DNA of 64,000 bases from Nocardia mikamii NBRC 108933 (GCF_001613505.1 NZ_BDCM01000013.1:651610-715609), one strand, 5' to 3'. Counted from the stretch's first letter, positions 44,168-53,608 are shown. Notes: generated by a model from the sequence alone, not told the origin. Made by a program: numbers and translations.

Positions 44168-44791
44168 ATGACCAGCGCACCCCCGGGACTGCGGGAGACC
44201 AAGAAGCAGCAGACCCGCCAGGAGATCTCCGACACCGCGACCAGACTGTTCATCGAGCGTGGATTCGAAGCGACCACGATCGCCGAGATCGCCGAGGCCG
44301 CACGGGTGGCGAAGAAGACCGTCACCAACTACTTTCCCCGCAAAGAGGATCTGGCACTGGATCACCACGAGCAGTTCGTCGGCGCCCTCGCCGCGGCGGT
44401 GACCGCCCGCGCCGCGAACGAATCGGCCCTCGACGCGCTACGACGCCGGTTCCGTACCGCGGCCCAGGATCACGCCGCCGACCTCGGCTTCTCGGGACCG
44501 GAGTTCAGCCGCATGCTCGCCGACAGCCCCACACTCACCGCGCGGGTGCGCGAACTTCACGAGCTGCGCGAACAGGCCCTCGCCGAGGTGCTGCCCGGTG
44601 ACGACCTGCTGCGCCGGGCGGCCGCCGCCCACTTCGCGGCGGCCTGCCGACTGCTGTTCCAGCGGATTCAGCAGCTACAACTGTCGGGCGCCTCGCGGCA
44701 CCACGTCGCGGCCACCGTCACCGCCGAGGCCGAGCGGATCTTCGATCTGCTGGAACCGGCCTTCGGCGAGTACGGCCGCGCATCGGGGTGA
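44168..44791 (+). CDS. TetR family transcriptional regulator
   Basis: 207 residues. The TetR_N domain is TRQEISDTATRLFIERGFEATTIAEIAEAARVAKKTVTNYFPRKEDLAL (about residues 15-62), with a C-terminal ligand domain of the MftR-like group. It sits opposite the MDR oxidoreductase gene, and the twin operators imply autoregulation and control of that gene. Ligand unknown. Confidence 0.93.
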   Translation: MTSAPPGLRETKKQQTRQEISDTATRLFIERGFEATTIAEIAEAARVAKKTVTNYFPRKEDLALDHHEQFVGALAAAVTARAANESALDALRRRFRTAAQDHAADLGFSGPEFSRMLADSPTLTARVRELHELREQALAEVLPGDDLLRRAAAAHFAAACRLLFQRIQQLQLSGASRHHVAATVTAEAERIFDLLEPAFGEYGRASG

Positions 44792-44810
44792 ACGAATCAC
44801 AGTGGACGAA

Positions 44811-45674
44811 TCAGAGTGAACGCAGCCGCGGCACCAGCTCCGCCGCCCGTTCGGCGTATTCGACCGGATCCCGGTCGGGCATGATGTCGAATTGCGTAAT
44901 CCCCAGTGCCGCATAGCGTTCGGCGTCGGCCACGAAGGCGTCGGGATCGTTCACGACCGGGCCGAGGTAGGTGGCGGTCTTGCGGATCGCTTCGTAATCG
45001 CGGCCCTCCGCCGCGCAGTGCGCGCGCAGCACGTCGAGTTTGTGCGCGACATCCTCGGGCGAGGAGGCGAACAGATTGCACGCGTCGGCGTAGCGGGCGA
45101 CCAGCAGCAGGGTCTTCTTCTCTCCGCCACCACCGATCAGGATCGGCGGCCGCGGACGGCTCAACGGCGCCGGTACACACAATGTTTCGTCCAACCGGTA
45201 GTGCGCGCCCCGGTACGGGCCGTTGTCGTCGCTCCACATCTGCAGACAGATCTGCAGCGTCTCCTCGAGTCGTTCGAAGCGCTCCCCCATCGGCACCAGC
45301 GGCACTCCCAGCCCGCGCTGCTCCCGCTCGTACCAGGAGGCGCCGATACCGAGCTGCGCTCGCCCGCCCGACAGCACGTCCAGGGTGGTGACGATCTTGG
45401 CGAGCAGGCCGGGGTACCGGTACATCACCCCGGTCACCAGCACTGCCAGGCGCATCCGCTCGGTCAGCGCGGCGACGTACCCCAGGGTCGTGTAGGCCTC
45501 GAGCATCGGCTCCTCGGCCACCCCGGTGTGTTCCATCTGGAAGTAGTGATCCATCACCGTGAATTCGGCGAAACCGCCCTCCTCGGCGATCCGCGCGGTC
45601 TCCGCGATGGCGCCGGCGGTGAGCGCCGGATCGGCGGGAGTCGAGAAGTTCCAGTAGTGCAGACTCAGTTCCAT
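44811..45674 (-). CDS. LLM class F420-dependent oxidoreductase
   Basis: 287 residues from ATG 45674. The luciferase-like barrel is clear: LSLHYWNFS, FTVMDHYFQMEHTG, LAVLVTGVMYRYPGLLAKIVTTLDVLSGGRAQLGIGASW and PILIGGGGEKKTLLLVARYADACNLF. It shares several segments with the protein at 26281-27192 and is probably a paralogue. Substrate unknown. Convergent with the TetR gene. Confidence 0.88.
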   Translation of the reverse strand: MELSLHYWNFSTPADPALTAGAIAETARIAEEGGFAEFTVMDHYFQMEHTGVAEEPMLEAYTTLGYVAALTERMRLAVLVTGVMYRYPGLLAKIVTTLDVLSGGRAQLGIGASWYEREQRGLGVPLVPMGERFERLEETLQICLQMWSDDNGPYRGAHYRLDETLCVPAPLSRPRPPILIGGGGEKKTLLLVARYADACNLFASSPEDVAHKLDVLRAHCAAEGRDYEAIRKTATYLGPVVNDPDAFVADAERYAALGITQFDIMPDRDPVEYAERAAELVPRLRSL

Positions 45675-45793
45675 GACGCCTCGATTCTGCGCAGCGGTGG
45701 ACAGGTGTCGATACCCGCACCCAGCCTATCCATCGCCGCCGCGCCGACCGCCGACGACCGGTGCGGCCGGCGTGAAACCGTTGTGGCCGTTGC

Positions 45794-46642
45794 CTATTCG
45801 AATTCGGCGCGATGGTCGCGGGCCCATTCCCGGAAGGTGCGGGCGGGGCGGCCGGTGATCTGCTCCACGTCCGGATGGATCACCGAGGTGAACGAATCCA
45901 GTGCGGTGGCCCGCAGCGCCATGATCGCGTCGGCCATGACCTCGCCGACCCCGGTGCCGAGCAGGGCGGCACGCGCCTGCGCCGGTTCGGTGGACACATA
46001 GCGCAGCGGCCTGCCCAGAACCTCCGACAGAATCCCGGTCTGCTCGCCCGGCGTCAACGCCTGCGGGCCGCTCAGCATATGGATGCGGGCGTCGTGCCCC
46101 GCCTCGACCAGTGTGGCGACGGCGACCGCGGCGATATCCGACGGGTCGATCACCGCGATACGCCCATGCCCGTAGGGGGCGTAGACCGTATCGTGCTCGC
46201 GCACCGTCGGCGCCCAGTGCAGGGCGTTGGACATGAAGCCCAAGGGGCGCAGGATCGTCCACGCGAGCCCGCTGTCGACTACCGCACGCTCACCGGCGCG
46301 ATGCCAGGCCGGGATCGGATCGGTCGCCTCGGTATCGCCGGCGCGACCCGAGGACAGCTTCACGATGCGCTCGGCCCCCGCCCGCGCGGCCGCGGTCGCG
46401 ACAGTGCGGTCGTGTTCGGCGAGATCGGGGCCGGACGACAGCAGAAACACCCGGGATACCCCGCGCAGGGCGGGCGGCACCGTATCCGGCCGCCCGGGAT
46501 CGCCGCCGACGACCTCCACCCCCGGTGGCAGCGCGGCGGCGCCGGGGCGACGCGTCAGGGCGCGCACCGGTTCGCCCGCGGCGAGCAGGTGATCGATCAC
46601 GGCACGTCCGACGGTTCCGGTGGATCCGGTCACGAGAATCAT
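45794..46642 (-). CDS. NmrA/NAD(P)-binding SDR family protein
   Basis: 282 residues from ATG 46642 (TGGAG 5 bases upstream; an in-frame GTG lies at 46648). Cofactor motif ILVTGSTGTVGRAVIDHLLAAG, then VFLLSSGPDL, VKLSSGRAGD and WTILRPLGFMSNALHWAP, typical of NmrA-like/QOR2-like atypical SDRs that bind NAD(P) but may regulate or reduce quinones. No canonical YxxxK is seen. The 279 bases upstream (46643-46921) hold no gene that I can support. Confidence 0.88.
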   Translation of the reverse strand: MILVTGSTGTVGRAVIDHLLAAGEPVRALTRRPGAAALPPGVEVVGGDPGRPDTVPPALRGVSRVFLLSSGPDLAEHDRTVATAAARAGAERIVKLSSGRAGDTEATDPIPAWHRAGERAVVDSGLAWTILRPLGFMSNALHWAPTVREHDTVYAPYGHGRIAVIDPSDIAAVAVATLVEAGHDARIHMLSGPQALTPGEQTGILSEVLGRPLRYVSTEPAQARAALLGTGVGEVMADAIMALRATALDSFTSVIHPDVEQITGRPARTFREWARDHRAEFE

Positions 46643-46921
46643 GAGCACTCCATCTCCCGGTCAGGGGTCTCGACCGCGGGACCGCTGCCCGCGCTCGATC
46701 AGGGTCCGATCCAGGAGGCGTCTCCGGCCATCCAGCGCAGCGGCCGATGCGAAAACCCCCGCCGGGGCCGGGCGTCACGCCGATTTCGTGCATCGAAGGG
46801 ACTTCGGGCACGAATTCTCGCCATCCCCGGCGCCGCGCTCGCGGCACTCGCTCGCACAACGTAACTCGTTCGATACTGGTTAATTGCCCGCTATCGACTC
46901 CACTGGACTTATCCTGCCCAC

Positions 46922-47512
46922 ATGACAACCAGCAAAGAGGGAGTTTACGTGGGGCCATTGCACCAATTGGCCCGTGGCGCATGGCAATCATTGCTGGTCA
47001 TCGGCCTGCTGTCGGTGATCGTCGGGATTATCGTGCTCGTCTGGCCCGGTCCGACGCTCGCCGTGGCCGGCATTCTGTTCGGCGTATACCTGCTGATCTC
47101 CGGAATTCTGCAGTTGGTCGCCGCCTTCGGCCCGCACGTCAGCACCGGCTACCGGGTGCTGACCCTCATCAGCGGCATCCTGTCGTTCATTCTCGCCTTC
47201 TTCGCCTTCCGCAGCATCGGCAACTCCCTGGTGTTGCTGGGCCTGTGGATCGGCATCAGCTGGCTGTTCCGCGGCATCGCCGCCATGGTCGCGGGAGCCG
47301 AGACGCCGCAAGGGGTTCCGGGTCGCGGCTGGTCGATCTTCTTCGGCATCCTGCTGTTGATCGGTGGTATCGCACTGGTGGTCTGGCCCATCCACTCGAT
47401 CACCGTGCTGGCATTGGTCGTCGGCTGGTGGCTGATCTTCATGGGCGTGATGGAGATGATCTACGCCGTCGAGGTCCGCAGCGTGGCCAAGAAGACGCCC
47501 GTCGACCTGTAA
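46922..47512 (+). CDS. HdeD family (DUF308) membrane protein
   Basis: 196 residues with six predicted membrane helices in three pairs, each with the DUF308 pattern: LLVIGLLSVIVGIIVLVWPGPTLAVAGILFGVYLLISGILQLV, LTLISGILSFILAFFAFRSIGNSLVLLGLWIGISWLFRGIAAMVAG and FFGILLLIGGIALVVWPIHSITVLALVVGWWLIFMGVMEMI (given here in parts of the three pairs). In E. coli HdeD aids acid resistance; the actinobacterial role is unknown. Single gene. Confidence 0.9.
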   Translation: MTTSKEGVYVGPLHQLARGAWQSLLVIGLLSVIVGIIVLVWPGPTLAVAGILFGVYLLISGILQLVAAFGPHVSTGYRVLTLISGILSFILAFFAFRSIGNSLVLLGLWIGISWLFRGIAAMVAGAETPQGVPGRGWSIFFGILLLIGGIALVVWPIHSITVLALVVGWWLIFMGVMEMIYAVEVRSVAKKTPVDL

Positions 47513-47720
47513 TCGGCCGGCACACCCCCTTCGCCCCGGGCGCGAATTCGCCTGGGGCGACGTCTTGTCCGGGCCTTCGAATTCGGACCGAAGTACCCGC
47601 ATAACGCCCGGTCACACACTATTGCGCCAGTCCGGTGACTATAGGCACATGCGCCTGCGAACCGGGCCTTCCCCCTGCTACGGTCGGGTCCCCTACAGGT
47701 TGCCCGCAAGGAGATTCACC

Positions 47721-47984
47721 ATGGGTATCATCACGATGATCATCATCGGCCTCATCGCCGGTGCGATCGCTCGCCTCCTGGTTCCCGGTAAGGAGAACTT
47801 CGGCTGGATTCTGACCATCGTGCTAGGCATCGTCGGCGGTTACGTCGGCGGGACCCTGGGCAGTCTGGTCTTCGCCCCGCACAAGTTCAGCGTCCACCCG
47901 CCCGTCCAGCACACTTTCCTCGGCGCGATCGTCGGTGCCGTGATCATTCTGGTCATCTACAAGGCGATCCGCAGTCGCGCCTGA
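47721..47984 (+). CDS. GlsB/YeaQ/YmgE family stress-response membrane protein
   Basis: 87 residues from ATG 47721 with AAGGAG 8 bases upstream. Three membrane helices with Gly-rich faces: GIITMIIIGLIAGAIARLL, GWILTIVLGIVGGYVGGTLG and HTFLGAIVGAVIILVIYKAI, plus the family motif PGKENFGW. Members are small inner-membrane proteins induced by stress. Followed by a strong terminator. Confidence 0.93.
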   Translation: MGIITMIIIGLIAGAIARLLVPGKENFGWILTIVLGIVGGYVGGTLGSLVFAPHKFSVHPPVQHTFLGAIVGAVIILVIYKAIRSRA

Positions 47985-47995
47985 GCGCACGAACA

Positions 47996-48029
47996 ACGGG
48001 CCCGGCTCCTACTTCGGAGCCGGGCCCGT
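47996..48029. terminator. Strong bidirectional hairpin terminator
   Basis: ACGGGCCCGGCTCC (47996-48009) pairs perfectly with GGAGCCGGGCCCGT (48016-48029) around TACTTC, between the convergent GlsB-like and MCE genes. Confidence 0.85.
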
Positions 48030-48041
48030 CCGCGTCACGGG

Positions 48042-49091
48042 TCAGGGGCGGCAGACCGCCGACTGGTTGTGCCCGCCGATCTGCGAGAACAATCCACGCG
48101 GAAACAGGATTCCGTACAGCGAGATGTCGAGGGAGCACAGATACGCGGTGGCGTAGGTGCCGTCCCCGGAGAACTTGCCGACATCGGACAGGATTCCGGG
48201 CAGATCGATCGCGGCCTGATCCAATTTCGCGCCGTTGCCGATCAGCAGCGTCAGCGCGTCCCGGGTGGAGTTCTGCGCGGGGGCCAGCTTCGGCTGCACC
48301 TGCGAGACCATCGCCACCAAACTATCGGTGGCACCGGCGATCTGCTCCGTCGAGGCCAGCAGCGACCGCCCCTGTTCGTAGAGGCCGCTGATCAGCGCGC
48401 GGGTCTGGGTGATCAGGGTTTCCAGTTCGTCGCTGCGCCGGGCCAGGCCCGACATCACTCCGGACAGGTTCGTGATGATGTCTTTCAGGATCGCGTCGCG
48501 CCGCTCGAAGTCGGTGGCCAATGCGGCGGCCTGAGTGATGAAGGTGGACAACGACACCCCGTCGCCCTGCAGCGCCTGAATCAACGTCGTCGACAGGTCG
48601 TTCACCTGCTCCGGGAGCAGATTCTCGAACAGCGGCTGAAAACCGTTGAGGAACGCCGAGATATCGAAGGAGGGCTCGGTGCGTTCCAGCGGAATCCGCC
48701 CACCGGCCGCGAGGAGATGCGCATCCGGCGCCGTGCCGGGCGCCAGCGCGAGATACCGCTGACCGATCAGGTTCTGGTAACGGACCAGCGCCTTGGTGTC
48801 GCTGTAGAGGTGCTGATCGCGCTGCACCTCGAACGTCACCTTCGCCAGATGCTTGTTGGTCTGGGGGTTGACGTCGAAGCCGATCGCGGTGACCTTGCCG
48901 ACCCGCACACCCGCGATGCGCACGTCGTCGTTGGGCCGCAGCCCGAGCACATCGCTGAAGATCGCCGAATAGCGGTCGGTCGGGCCGTTCACCGTGCGCG
49001 CCAGCGTATTCCAGATCACCACCGTGACCAGAACCGAGACGATGGCGAATGCGCCGAACCCGAGTGCCTGCTTGCGGATGCTCATCGGCAT
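48042..49091 (-). CDS. Orphan MCE (MlaD) family protein
   Basis: 349 residues (ATG 49091 or 49085). One N-terminal helix (FGAFAIVSVLVTVVIWNTLA), then the MCE domain at about 40-120 (YSAIFSDVLGLRPNDDVRIAGVRVGKVTAIGF...YLALAPG), followed by a long helical region ending in a Cys-containing tail. MCE proteins form hexameric lipid-transport tunnels, normally coded by six mce genes with two yrbE permease genes; here only one gene is present, so it is either a homohexamer or works with subunits coded elsewhere. Confidence 0.9.
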   Translation of the reverse strand: MPMSIRKQALGFGAFAIVSVLVTVVIWNTLARTVNGPTDRYSAIFSDVLGLRPNDDVRIAGVRVGKVTAIGFDVNPQTNKHLAKVTFEVQRDQHLYSDTKALVRYQNLIGQRYLALAPGTAPDAHLLAAGGRIPLERTEPSFDISAFLNGFQPLFENLLPEQVNDLSTTLIQALQGDGVSLSTFITQAAALATDFERRDAILKDIITNLSGVMSGLARRSDELETLITQTRALISGLYEQGRSLLASTEQIAGATDSLVAMVSQVQPKLAPAQNSTRDALTLLIGNGAKLDQAAIDLPGILSDVGKFSGDGTYATAYLCSLDISLYGILFPRGLFSQIGGHNQSAVCRP

Positions 49092-49230
49092 CCGGAACCA
49101 CGGACGAGCAAAACCACGCCTCCTCGAACTTCCACACGAAACCCGAAAACGCCGGCAATGATTGCGCTGACCGCAGGCACTGTAGTCGGAGGCGTCCCAC
49201 AGTGACCTGTGCCACGCCGGTCGGGAACGA

Positions 49231-49263
49231 CAACAGCCCGGCGCTGGTCGCGCCGGGCTGTTG
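49231..49263. terminator. Strong hairpin terminator
   Basis: CAACAGCCCGGCGC pairs perfectly with GCGCCGGGCTGTTG around TGGTC, 35 bases past the stop of the minus-strand gene at 49299. Confidence 0.85.
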
Positions 49264-49298
49264 TGCAGACGGTACGAGGGGACGTACCGGGGTATGGA

Positions 49299-50510
49299 TC
49301 AGTCGATGATCGAGCCGTTGGAGCCCGCGCGCTGCTTCGCGGCGCGGGCCGCCTTCCGCTCGGCACGGATCTGTTCGAGTTCCTGTTCGAGGCTGTCCGC
49401 GATGCGGAACTGGCCGGTGTCGTAGGCGCTCAGCGGATCCGAGTCGTCGTCGGAGGCATCGGATTTCGGGGGCTTGCTCGCCTTGCCGTCGGCGACCGAA
49501 TCCGCCGCATCGGTATCGGACCGGCGACTCGCGGACTTCTTCGGGGTCCAGATGTCCGGCTCGACGATCGGATCGACCGTTTCCACCGTGCGCGCGGATT
49601 CGGTGGCCGGCGCCTCGGTGGTAGTGGTGGTGGTGTCGCCGGCGCCCGGCAGCGCGGCCATCGGCGCCGGGCGGGTGTCGGGCGCGGACTGCCGGATGAA
49701 GCTGACGAAGGTCGGCATGCTCCGGCGGATCTGTTCGGCCGGGTCGGGCAGATCGCGGATCTGATCGGTGGCCTGGGTGATGGCCTGGCCGTAGCGCTGG
49801 CTGGCCGCGTCGTGCACCAGCAGCGCCACACCGATCATCACCGGAGCCACGGCGTGCACGCCGACGTTGTACCAGTCGCCGCTGCGCAGGTACGGGTAGG
49901 TGTTGAGGCCGACGGTCAGCGCCAGCAGGGCCAGTTCGGCGAGCGCGACCTGGCGGCGGCTCTCCAGGATGCCCCATTCGGCGACCTTGTTGGTGCCGAT
50001 CATGATGATGACCAGGCAGACGCTGATCATGCCTTCGAGCAGGTAACTGAACCAGTACAGCGGATCGGTGGGGCCGCCGGGAGCGATGTTGTGCTGCACG
50101 TTGACCGCCGACCACAGCATGCCGGCGATGACCACACCCGCGAGAGCGCGCATCGACCAGGCGCGATGCCGATACAGCGACGCCACCTTGGCGTGCGGGC
50201 TGGATTCTCGTCTCTGCGCCGCAATTGCCTTGCGGGCCATCAACAGATCTCGCATATCGGCCTTCGCGATCGCTTCGGAGGTCTGCCTGGCGCGGTCGGA
50301 CGTCGATGCCGCCGCCTGTACATTTTTCCAGCGCTGTTCGCGTTCCTGCTCGCGGATCTTCTCCGCGAGTTCACGTTCGGCCTGCAGCTCGTTCTCGGAG
50401 AGGGCCTCGGTCAGCGCCGGATCGAACTGGTACGCAAGCCGCCCGCGGGCCTTCTCGACCCGTCGCGCGAGCTGCCTGACCTCATCTTCTCCGGGATGTT
50501 CGACGGTCAA
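49299..50510 (-). CDS. Membrane protein with N-terminal coiled coil, function unknown
   Basis: Up to 403 residues from a TTG at 50510 (start uncertain). Residues 1-105 are charged and helical (ELQAERELAEKIREQEREQRW), probably coiled coil. Residues about 118-235 hold four or five membrane helices (AWSMRALAGVVIAGMLWSAV, YLLEGMISVCLVIIMIG, ALAELALLALTVGLN, AVAPVMIGVALLVH). The C-terminal 130 residues are acidic and Thr/Ser/Asp-rich, ending in a basic helix. The layout resembles Spd/DUF2637-type proteins of actinobacterial conjugative elements, but no transfer genes are nearby and I cannot confirm it. Confidence 0.7.
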   Translation of the reverse strand: MTVEHPGEDEVRQLARRVEKARGRLAYQFDPALTEALSENELQAERELAEKIREQEREQRWKNVQAAASTSDRARQTSEAIAKADMRDLLMARKAIAAQRRESSPHAKVASLYRHRAWSMRALAGVVIAGMLWSAVNVQHNIAPGGPTDPLYWFSYLLEGMISVCLVIIMIGTNKVAEWGILESRRQVALAELALLALTVGLNTYPYLRSGDWYNVGVHAVAPVMIGVALLVHDAASQRYGQAITQATDQIRDLPDPAEQIRRSMPTFVSFIRQSAPDTRPAPMAALPGAGDTTTTTTEAPATESARTVETVDPIVEPDIWTPKKSASRRSDTDAADSVADGKASKPPKSDASDDDSDPLSAYDTGQFRIADSLEQELEQIRAERKAARAAKQRAGSNGSIID

Positions 50511-50727
50511 CTAGACCACCGCCCGGTGAGATACGGTGGCCGGCAAGTGTTCACGAAGTGGGAACGGCACATGCCATTCATAGTCGATGAACCGCCATCT
50601 GCGAAACTGCGGATTAGCCCCAATGCCAGACTTATTCGGCGTGTCGCGCGCGGCACGCCGATTCGGCGTGTCGCAATGGGCTGTGAGGCAGCGAGATTCA
50701 CCCCGTTCGGGGTGTGCGGGCGGGGGC

Positions 50728-51078
50728 TCAGGCCGCGGCGGCGCGCGCCAGCATCCGGCGCACCTCGTCCGGCTCCTCCACGTCGACGACGATCCGGCTG
50801 AATTCGGTGCCGGCCAGTTCGATCCGCACCCCACGACCGTCGAAGCGGGTATCCCAGAACTCCTTGCGGCCTTTGCCGCGGAAGACACCGGCCGCGATCA
50901 CGCCCGGGAAGAAGGTGCCGGGCGCGCGCATCCACGGCGGCCGCAGATCGACCTCGGCGGGCGCGACAGCCACGACGTGAGACAGATCGAAGCGCACCCG
51001 CTCGCACAGCGAGAGCAACCGGTGGGTGCCACGGACATGGACGGTGACCGTCGTACCCGTGATCTCGATATCGACCAT
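50728..51078 (-). CDS. Conserved hypothetical protein
   Basis: 116 residues from ATG 51078 (frame open to 51117). All-beta pattern with MVDIEITGTTVTVHVRGTHRLL, LSHVVAVAPAEVDL, APGTFFPGVIAAGVFRGKGRKEFWDTR and RIELAGTEFSRIVVDVEEPDEV; the order resembles PH-like actinobacterial hypothetical proteins. No function known. The 217 bases upstream to 50510 include a direct repeat ATTCGGCGTGTCGC (50634-50647, 50661-50674) and no gene. Confidence 0.7.
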   Translation of the reverse strand: MVDIEITGTTVTVHVRGTHRLLSLCERVRFDLSHVVAVAPAEVDLRPPWMRAPGTFFPGVIAAGVFRGKGRKEFWDTRFDGRGVRIELAGTEFSRIVVDVEEPDEVRRMLARAAAA

Positions 51079-51182
51079 CGCACACCTCATCTCGCCGAGT
51101 GGGTCCTCGGGATCCATGGTGCCGATCGGTCCTGATCGGAGTCTGTGCCGATCCTTTGAAATCTCTCAGATTTGCGAACCGG

Positions 51183-52094
51183 TTACCGGTCGCGATCTGC
51201 GAGGATGCGCTGTTCGAGCCGCTGCGTGAGCGAACGCACCCGCTCGTCGACGCTCAGCTTGTGATCGAGGGCCACGTTCACCGCGCCCCGCAGCAGGGCA
51301 TACGGCTCCCACCCCGCGGGCGCCACGGTGCGCGCGGACCGGCGTTCGATGGCACCTGCGATCACCTCGGCGGCCCGCCGGGCGGTGATGCGCTGATTCA
51401 GCGGCCAGGGCAGCAGCGCGCCGAATTCGGCGCCCAGCTCGTCCTCGTCCAGGGTGTCGTGGGTCATCGCCGTCTCCACCACTCCGAAATAGGCGATTCC
51501 GGCCGAGGCGCCCGTTCCGCCGAGTTCCACCCGCAGCGCGCGGCCGAGCTGTTCCACCCCGGCCTTGCTCACCATGTACGGCGAACCGCCCATTCCGGGG
51601 GCGAACGCGGCGCACGAGGAGACCACGACGACGTGACCGTGCGCCGCGATGACGTCGTCGAGCGCGGGCTGGACGGTGTTGAAGGCGCCGGTGAGGTTGA
51701 TCGCCAGCACCCGGTCGAATTCGTCGGGATCGAGCAGCCGCACGGTGGCCGGGCGCGGGACGACGCCGGCGTTGGCCACCACCACGTCGATGCGCCCGAA
51801 GTTCTCCCGCACCTGTCCGACAGCCAGCCGCACTCCCTCCCGGTCGGCCACGTCGACGGCGATCGCGACCGCCCGGATGCCGAGTGCGGACGCACTCGCG
51901 CGCACAGCCTCGGCGTCGATATCGAACAGCGCGACGTAGGCGCCGCGGTCGTAGAGCAGCCGGGCGAGCTCGTAGCCGATGCCGGCGGCACCGCCGGTGA
52001 TCACCACGACCTTGTCGCGCACGTCGAGTCGCTCACCCCCGCCGAGCACCGGGGCCAGCAGGGTACGCACCATGTCGAACGGTCCTGTGATCAT
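51183..52094 (-). CDS. Short-chain dehydrogenase/reductase
   Basis: 303 residues from ATG 52094, which overlaps the stop of the monooxygenase gene (ATGA); the open frame continues upstream through that gene. Classical SDR: VVITGGAAGIGYELARLL, VVANAGVVPRP, VVSSCAAFAP and YMVSKAGVEQLGRAL (YxxxK). Last gene of a four-gene operon with an Fe-S/flavin reductase and Baeyer-Villiger-type monooxygenase, so it probably oxidises the alcohol that feeds, or results from, that chemistry. Confidence 0.92.
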   Translation of the reverse strand: MITGPFDMVRTLLAPVLGGGERLDVRDKVVVITGGAAGIGYELARLLYDRGAYVALFDIDAEAVRASASALGIRAVAIAVDVADREGVRLAVGQVRENFGRIDVVVANAGVVPRPATVRLLDPDEFDRVLAINLTGAFNTVQPALDDVIAAHGHVVVVSSCAAFAPGMGGSPYMVSKAGVEQLGRALRVELGGTGASAGIAYFGVVETAMTHDTLDEDELGAEFGALLPWPLNQRITARRAAEVIAGAIERRSARTVAPAGWEPYALLRGAVNVALDHKLSVDERVRSLTQRLEQRILADRDR

Positions 52095-53608
52095 CGGATA
52101 CTGCTCATCTCTGCGGTGGTCGGATCCGGTACGTGGCGCGACAACAGGTAGGAGTCCGCGTCGAAACTCGCGACGCGGCGGCGGTATTCGAAACTCCAGT
52201 TCGGATACAGTCCGGCGTTCTCGCCCTTGTCGGTGGTGTAGTAGCTGTCGCAGCCGCCGCCCAGCCACACGGTATCGCGACTGCGCTGCCGCATCTCGTC
52301 GAGGAACCGGTCCTGCACCGAGGCGCGGACCTCGACGCGGTCGACATCGTTGTCGCGCAGGGTTTTCAGCGCGTCGACGATGTAGGCGATCTGCGATTCG
52401 ATCATGAAGATCGCGGACTGGTTCCCGGCGGCGCCGAACGGGCCGAGGGTCAGGAACATATTGGGGAAACCCGCGATCGCCGCGCCCAGATAACTGCTGG
52501 GCCGTCGGCGGTAGTGGTCGGCCACGGTCAGTCCGCCGACGCCTTCGATCCGGTCGTAGAGTTTCGGTATCGCGCCGAACCCGGTACCCCAGACGATGGT
52601 GTCGACCGGATGTTCCGCACCGTCGGCGGTCACGATCGATCCGGGGCGGATCTCGGCGATGGATTCCGTCACCACGTCGACGTTGTCGCGAGTGAGGGCC
52701 GGATAGTACGCGTCGGAGAAGATCGCACGCTTGCATCCGATCATGTAGTCCGGAGTCAATTTCCGGCGCAGGGCCGGATCGCGGACCTGGCGGCGAAGTT
52801 GCATCCCCGACAGCGCCTGGAACGGATGGCGGAAGCGACGATCGACGAATCCGACCAGTCCGAAGCTCTCGATACCGGCGTAATAGGCGCCCCGCAGCGC
52901 GGTGCCCAGCAGCGGCACCCGGCGCAGCAGTGCGCGCTCCACGCCGAGCGTGGACCGATCCAGGCGGGAGACGATCCACGGGGCGGAGCGCTGGAAGACC
53001 TTGAGCCGTTGCACCTTCGGCGCGATCTCGGGGATGAACTGTACCGCCGAGGCGCCGGTGCCGATCACGGCGACGCGCTCGCCGCTCAGATCGTGCTCGT
53101 GGTTCCAGTGCAGCGAGTGGAACTGGGTGCCGCGGAAGGTCTCGCGCCCCGGCATATTCGGAATCTTCGCCTCGCTGAACGGGCCGACCGCCGAGATCAG
53201 CACATCGGCGCTGAGCACTCCCCGATCGGTGCGCACGAGCCACCGCCGCCGCGATTCGTCCCACCGCGCGCGTTCCACATCGGTGCCGAAACGCATATGC
53301 CGCACCACGTCGTGGCGCTCGGCGACATCGCGCAGGTAGCCCAGGATTTCGGGCTGGCGTCCGTACGTGCGCGACCAGTCGGGATTCGGCGCGAAGGAAT
53401 AGGAGTAGAGGTGTGAGGGCACATCGCAGGCGCAGCCGGGATAGGTGTTGGCCTGCCAGGTGCCACCGAGATCGGCGGCGCGTTCGAGAATCAGGAAGTC
53501 CTCGAATCCGGCCGCGCGCAACGACACCGCCAGGCCGATTCCGGCGACTCCGGCGCCGATCACCGCGATCGGCGTGTGTTCGGCGGGGGCGCTCTCGGAT
53601 ACTGCCAT
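52091..53608 (-). CDS. Flavin-containing (Baeyer-Villiger-type) monooxygenase
   Basis: 505 residues from ATG 53608. FAD motif AVIGAGVAGIGLAVSL at residues 14-29, NADPH motif VAVIGTGASAVQFIPE, and between them the BVMO fingerprint FRGTQFHSLHWN (F-x-G-x3-H-x3-W). A second signature GTGFGAIPKLYD follows. It inserts one oxygen into a ketone or lipid substrate; mycobacterial relatives include MymA/EtaA. The operon also codes for an electron-transfer reductase and an SDR. Confidence 0.93.
   Translation of the reverse strand: MAVSESAPAEHTPIAVIGAGVAGIGLAVSLRAAGFEDFLILERAADLGGTWQANTYPGCACDVPSHLYSYSFAPNPDWSRTYGRQPEILGYLRDVAERHDVVRHMRFGTDVERARWDESRRRWLVRTDRGVLSADVLISAVGPFSEAKIPNMPGRETFRGTQFHSLHWNHEHDLSGERVAVIGTGASAVQFIPEIAPKVQRLKVFQRSAPWIVSRLDRSTLGVERALLRRVPLLGTALRGAYYAGIESFGLVGFVDRRFRHPFQALSGMQLRRQVRDPALRRKLTPDYMIGCKRAIFSDAYYPALTRDNVDVVTESIAEIRPGSIVTADGAEHPVDTIVWGTGFGAIPKLYDRIEGVGGLTVADHYRRRPSSYLGAAIAGFPNMFLTLGPFGAAGNQSAIFMIESQIAYIVDALKTLRDNDVDRVEVRASVQDRFLDEMRQRSRDTVWLGGGCDSYYTTDKGENAGLYPNWSFEYRRRVASFDADSYLLSRHVPDPTTAEMSSIR

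Noticed and set aside
50634..50674. Direct repeat ATTCGGCGTGTCGC as an attachment site or insertion scar
   Set aside because: Two 14-base copies only 13 bases apart, with no integrase or mobile gene nearby; too weak to call.
51183..53264. A 693-codon open frame as one long fusion protein
   Set aside because: Its upstream part is the shadow of the monooxygenase gene; the real SDR starts at the ATG overlapping that gene's stop.
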